Source of the DNA: Scleroderma bovista
Lineage: Eukaryota; Basidiomycota; Agaricomycetes; Boletales; Sclerodermataceae
NCBI GenBank assembly: GCA_037178675.1
Contig: JAYMGJ010000629.1
Location: 1 to 19,141, forward strand
Reading direction: 5' to 3'
Length of the DNA stretch: 19,141 nucleotides
Each line of letters begins with the position of its first letter. Position 1 is the stretch's first letter. A program made the position numbers and the translations under genes. Below the pieces are notes generated by a model. That model was not told the origin of the DNA. It did not search any database and saw nothing but the letters and a program-made list of their open reading frames with translations. Below, piece after piece: positions 17,233 through 19,141 of the stretch.

Positions 17233-19141
17233 ATGGAAACTTCAGAAGGTTCTCAGTTCGTCTCCGCCTCATCCGTCCAAGAGGACGTGTCAACGGCTAC
17301 GTCCCTCACTGCAGAAGAAGTCGTCGCCCAGGCTGCTGAAATAATTCAAGGCTGGATTGATGGCTTGAGAAGCACACGGGAGAAGGGTGTATGGTCGGAA
17401 GCAGTGTCAACTATCTGGGCCCAGGTGGTGCGTGGCAAATTTATCTGCAATCAATCAACTCACTGATTAGGATAGGATAGTGCTGGGTCGAGAATGTCCT
17501 GCAGGAGTTACCTGCAGGATTCATTAGTTACCGACTATCATCGTTGCTGGCCGACCAGTTTATGGAGGCGCCAGAGGTGATCCTGTCGACAGGGAAGTGG
17601 CCTCACTTCCCGGACATCGTTAATGCCACAGACCACGATAATCCAGGACCATCCCTGGTTCCAACTAGGCAAGCCGCAGAAGAAGGTGGACAAGGGAAAG
17701 AGGAGAGCGGTAGAGCCGTCGGGGAACAATGCAGTGGCAGGACCATCAGGGGTAAAGGAGACAGAGGTGCATGGCAGTCATGGCCAAGTAGGTGAGCCCA
17801 GTGAAACTGAGGACTCACAAGCAGTGCCAGAAGGAAGCCGTGCCATCGAGGATGATGAGGTGCCTAGGGGCCGCAGTCGCAGTCGCAAGCCGAGGAAGCA
17901 TGCCCAATCCATCGCAACGATCAACAGCGACGGTGATGATGAAGAAGCCTCATCGCAACCACGGCCAAAGCGACCAAGGCCAAACGTTCGCGACATGCAG
18001 ACACCAGACGCAGGCTATGAGTGGGTGGATGACAAGGATCGCTGCATCAAGTGCGTACAGCGATGATCGACGGTGTGCAGCGAACCCAGGCCGTGTGCTT
18101 GCTGGCAATGTTGCTGCAGCAAGATTGCATGCAGTATGATGACGGCAGTCCAGAGCGAGGGTCAAGGTCGCGTTCACAAGCACCGAGGAAACCTGCACTG
18201 CGTCGGCATTCACCATCTGCGCCCTCAACGCTCAACCGAGGAAGGTCACAGCGTGCAAAAAGCCAACGTCAGACCCCGGCACCAGCAGCGGCCAATCCGC
18301 CCAGGAAACCAAGTAAGTCGTTCATTATTCGAACAATTTAATATTATTTCTATCGATATTCCATCCAGTTTTTGATGGGGTACTGATCAATACTCCAGCA
18401 TGGCTAGGGAAGACATCGAGGACGGCAAGTCCATCGTCAACGGCCGCCGGCAGTGGCACGAACCCTCCCACAACACCGGGAGACAGTACGAATATGTCGA
18501 ATGTACAAGATCTCGAGGAGGAGGTTGTCCGTTTGAGGGAAAAGCAGGCCGAAACGGAACGAAAGGTGGACGAAGCGAATGCAAGATTGGCCGTCGCGCT
18601 CGGAGAAGTTGCCAGCTTATGGCAGGTGGTTGAAGCGATGCGGGAACAGCTGTTCCCAACACCATCCCACCTTCAACGTCCGGCATCGCGGCAGGCATTC
18701 GCACCGACACAGCCGGCATCTGACTCAACATGTCCCGAGGTCTCGCAGTGCGCTCACCCCAGTCCGCCAAGCCCGTTGGCACTAGCGCCTACCACAATGC
18801 TGGAAGAAATGGCATCGTCCAACAATCCGTCCCGACATGGCTCGAGCGAGCTGACCGGCACCCATGGTATGCAGGTTGCGCTGCGCAACAATGCCTCAAG
18901 TCTGGAGGTGGCAACTCCAGGCTTGGTCGATGAAAGGGGGTGCCAGCAAGCCAACTGGTGATAGCTACGACTGGGCCCCACCAAAAGGTAAGTCTGTCAA
19001 TTACCAAGCCATGTGCTACTGATCACAAGATTGTGTTGTTGACAGCGATTTGTGATGAAGTGGCCGCAACCATAGAGACCGGCAATATTCCGGCAATCGA
19101 GGTCAGCCCGCCGGAAGATGGAGATGTTGGGCCTGGCATCC
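17233..19141 (+). CDS. Agaricomycete coiled-coil protein with cysteine cluster, frame-broken, 3'-partial
   Basis: Function unknown; the layout fits a multicopy Agaricomycete family that joins a Zn2Cys6-like cluster to a coiled coil. Exon 1 is 17233-17424 or 17427, exon 2 17481-18312, exon 3 18369-18987, exon 4 from 19046 to the edge. In order: helical N-terminus (SLTAEEVVAQAAEIIQGW), CWVENVLQELPAGFISYRL, basic PQKKVDKGKRRAVEPSG, GRSRSRKPRKHAQSIATINS, PRPKRPRPN, cysteines DRCIKC...C...CWQC...C, SR-rich ERGSRSRSQAPRKP, then a coiled coil (LEEEVVRLREKQAETERKVD). Frame breaks: +1 near 17620; a net -1 between 18060 and 18135 (TGA at 18064); and one extra G in the five-G run at 18936-18940. A 68-nt intron, 18052-18119 (GTACAG...CTGCAG), could instead explain the middle break, at the cost of most cysteines. 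It may be a pseudogene or suffer sequence errors. Confidence 0.6.

Overview
The window looks like nuclear DNA from a basidiomycete fungus, most likely an Agaricomycete. Coding regions are cut by many short introns (about 45-66 nt, GT...AG, often with a CTNAY branch site). The recognisable proteins match lineage-expanded, transposon-associated families that I know from Agaricomycetes. No search was possible, so family names rest on recall, and all exon models were built by hand from frame continuity and splice consensus.

Layout. (1) 1-1183, +: the 3' part of a repeat-type protein family of unknown function, with one frameshift. (2) 1184-3820: no gene, but several families of degenerate tandem repeats. 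(3) 3821-6359, -: an 11-exon coiled-coil protein of unknown function, intact in my model (675 aa). (4) 6360-7617: a 1.26-kb divergent intergenic region. (5) 7618-11238, +: an 8-exon, 1088-aa Spt5-like protein (acidic segment, NGN-like region, at least five KOW-type motifs) with a duplicated N-terminal unit; intact in my model. (6) 11364-11441, +: a short relic resembling RNA polymerase II largest subunit. (7) 11662-15201, -: a Tnp2-type (CACTA/EnSpm) transposase pseudogene with two in-frame stops, one frameshift and an altered DSMH motif. (8) 15250-17010: about 1.8 kb of repeats, including a 16/17-bp minisatellite, dispersed TGCGGCA/TGCCGCA motifs and a tRNA-like T-arm. (9) 17233 to the window end, +: a coiled-coil protein with a cysteine cluster, carrying several frame breaks and running off the edge.

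The most notable point is the contrast in decay. The transposase is clearly dead, while the neighbouring divergent pair (coiled-coil protein and Spt5-like protein) can both be read end to end through 11 and 8 exons. Together with the RPB1-like relic, this suggests a mobile-element-associated cassette with a transcription-elongation theme. That is inference; the direct evidence is only adjacency and intactness.
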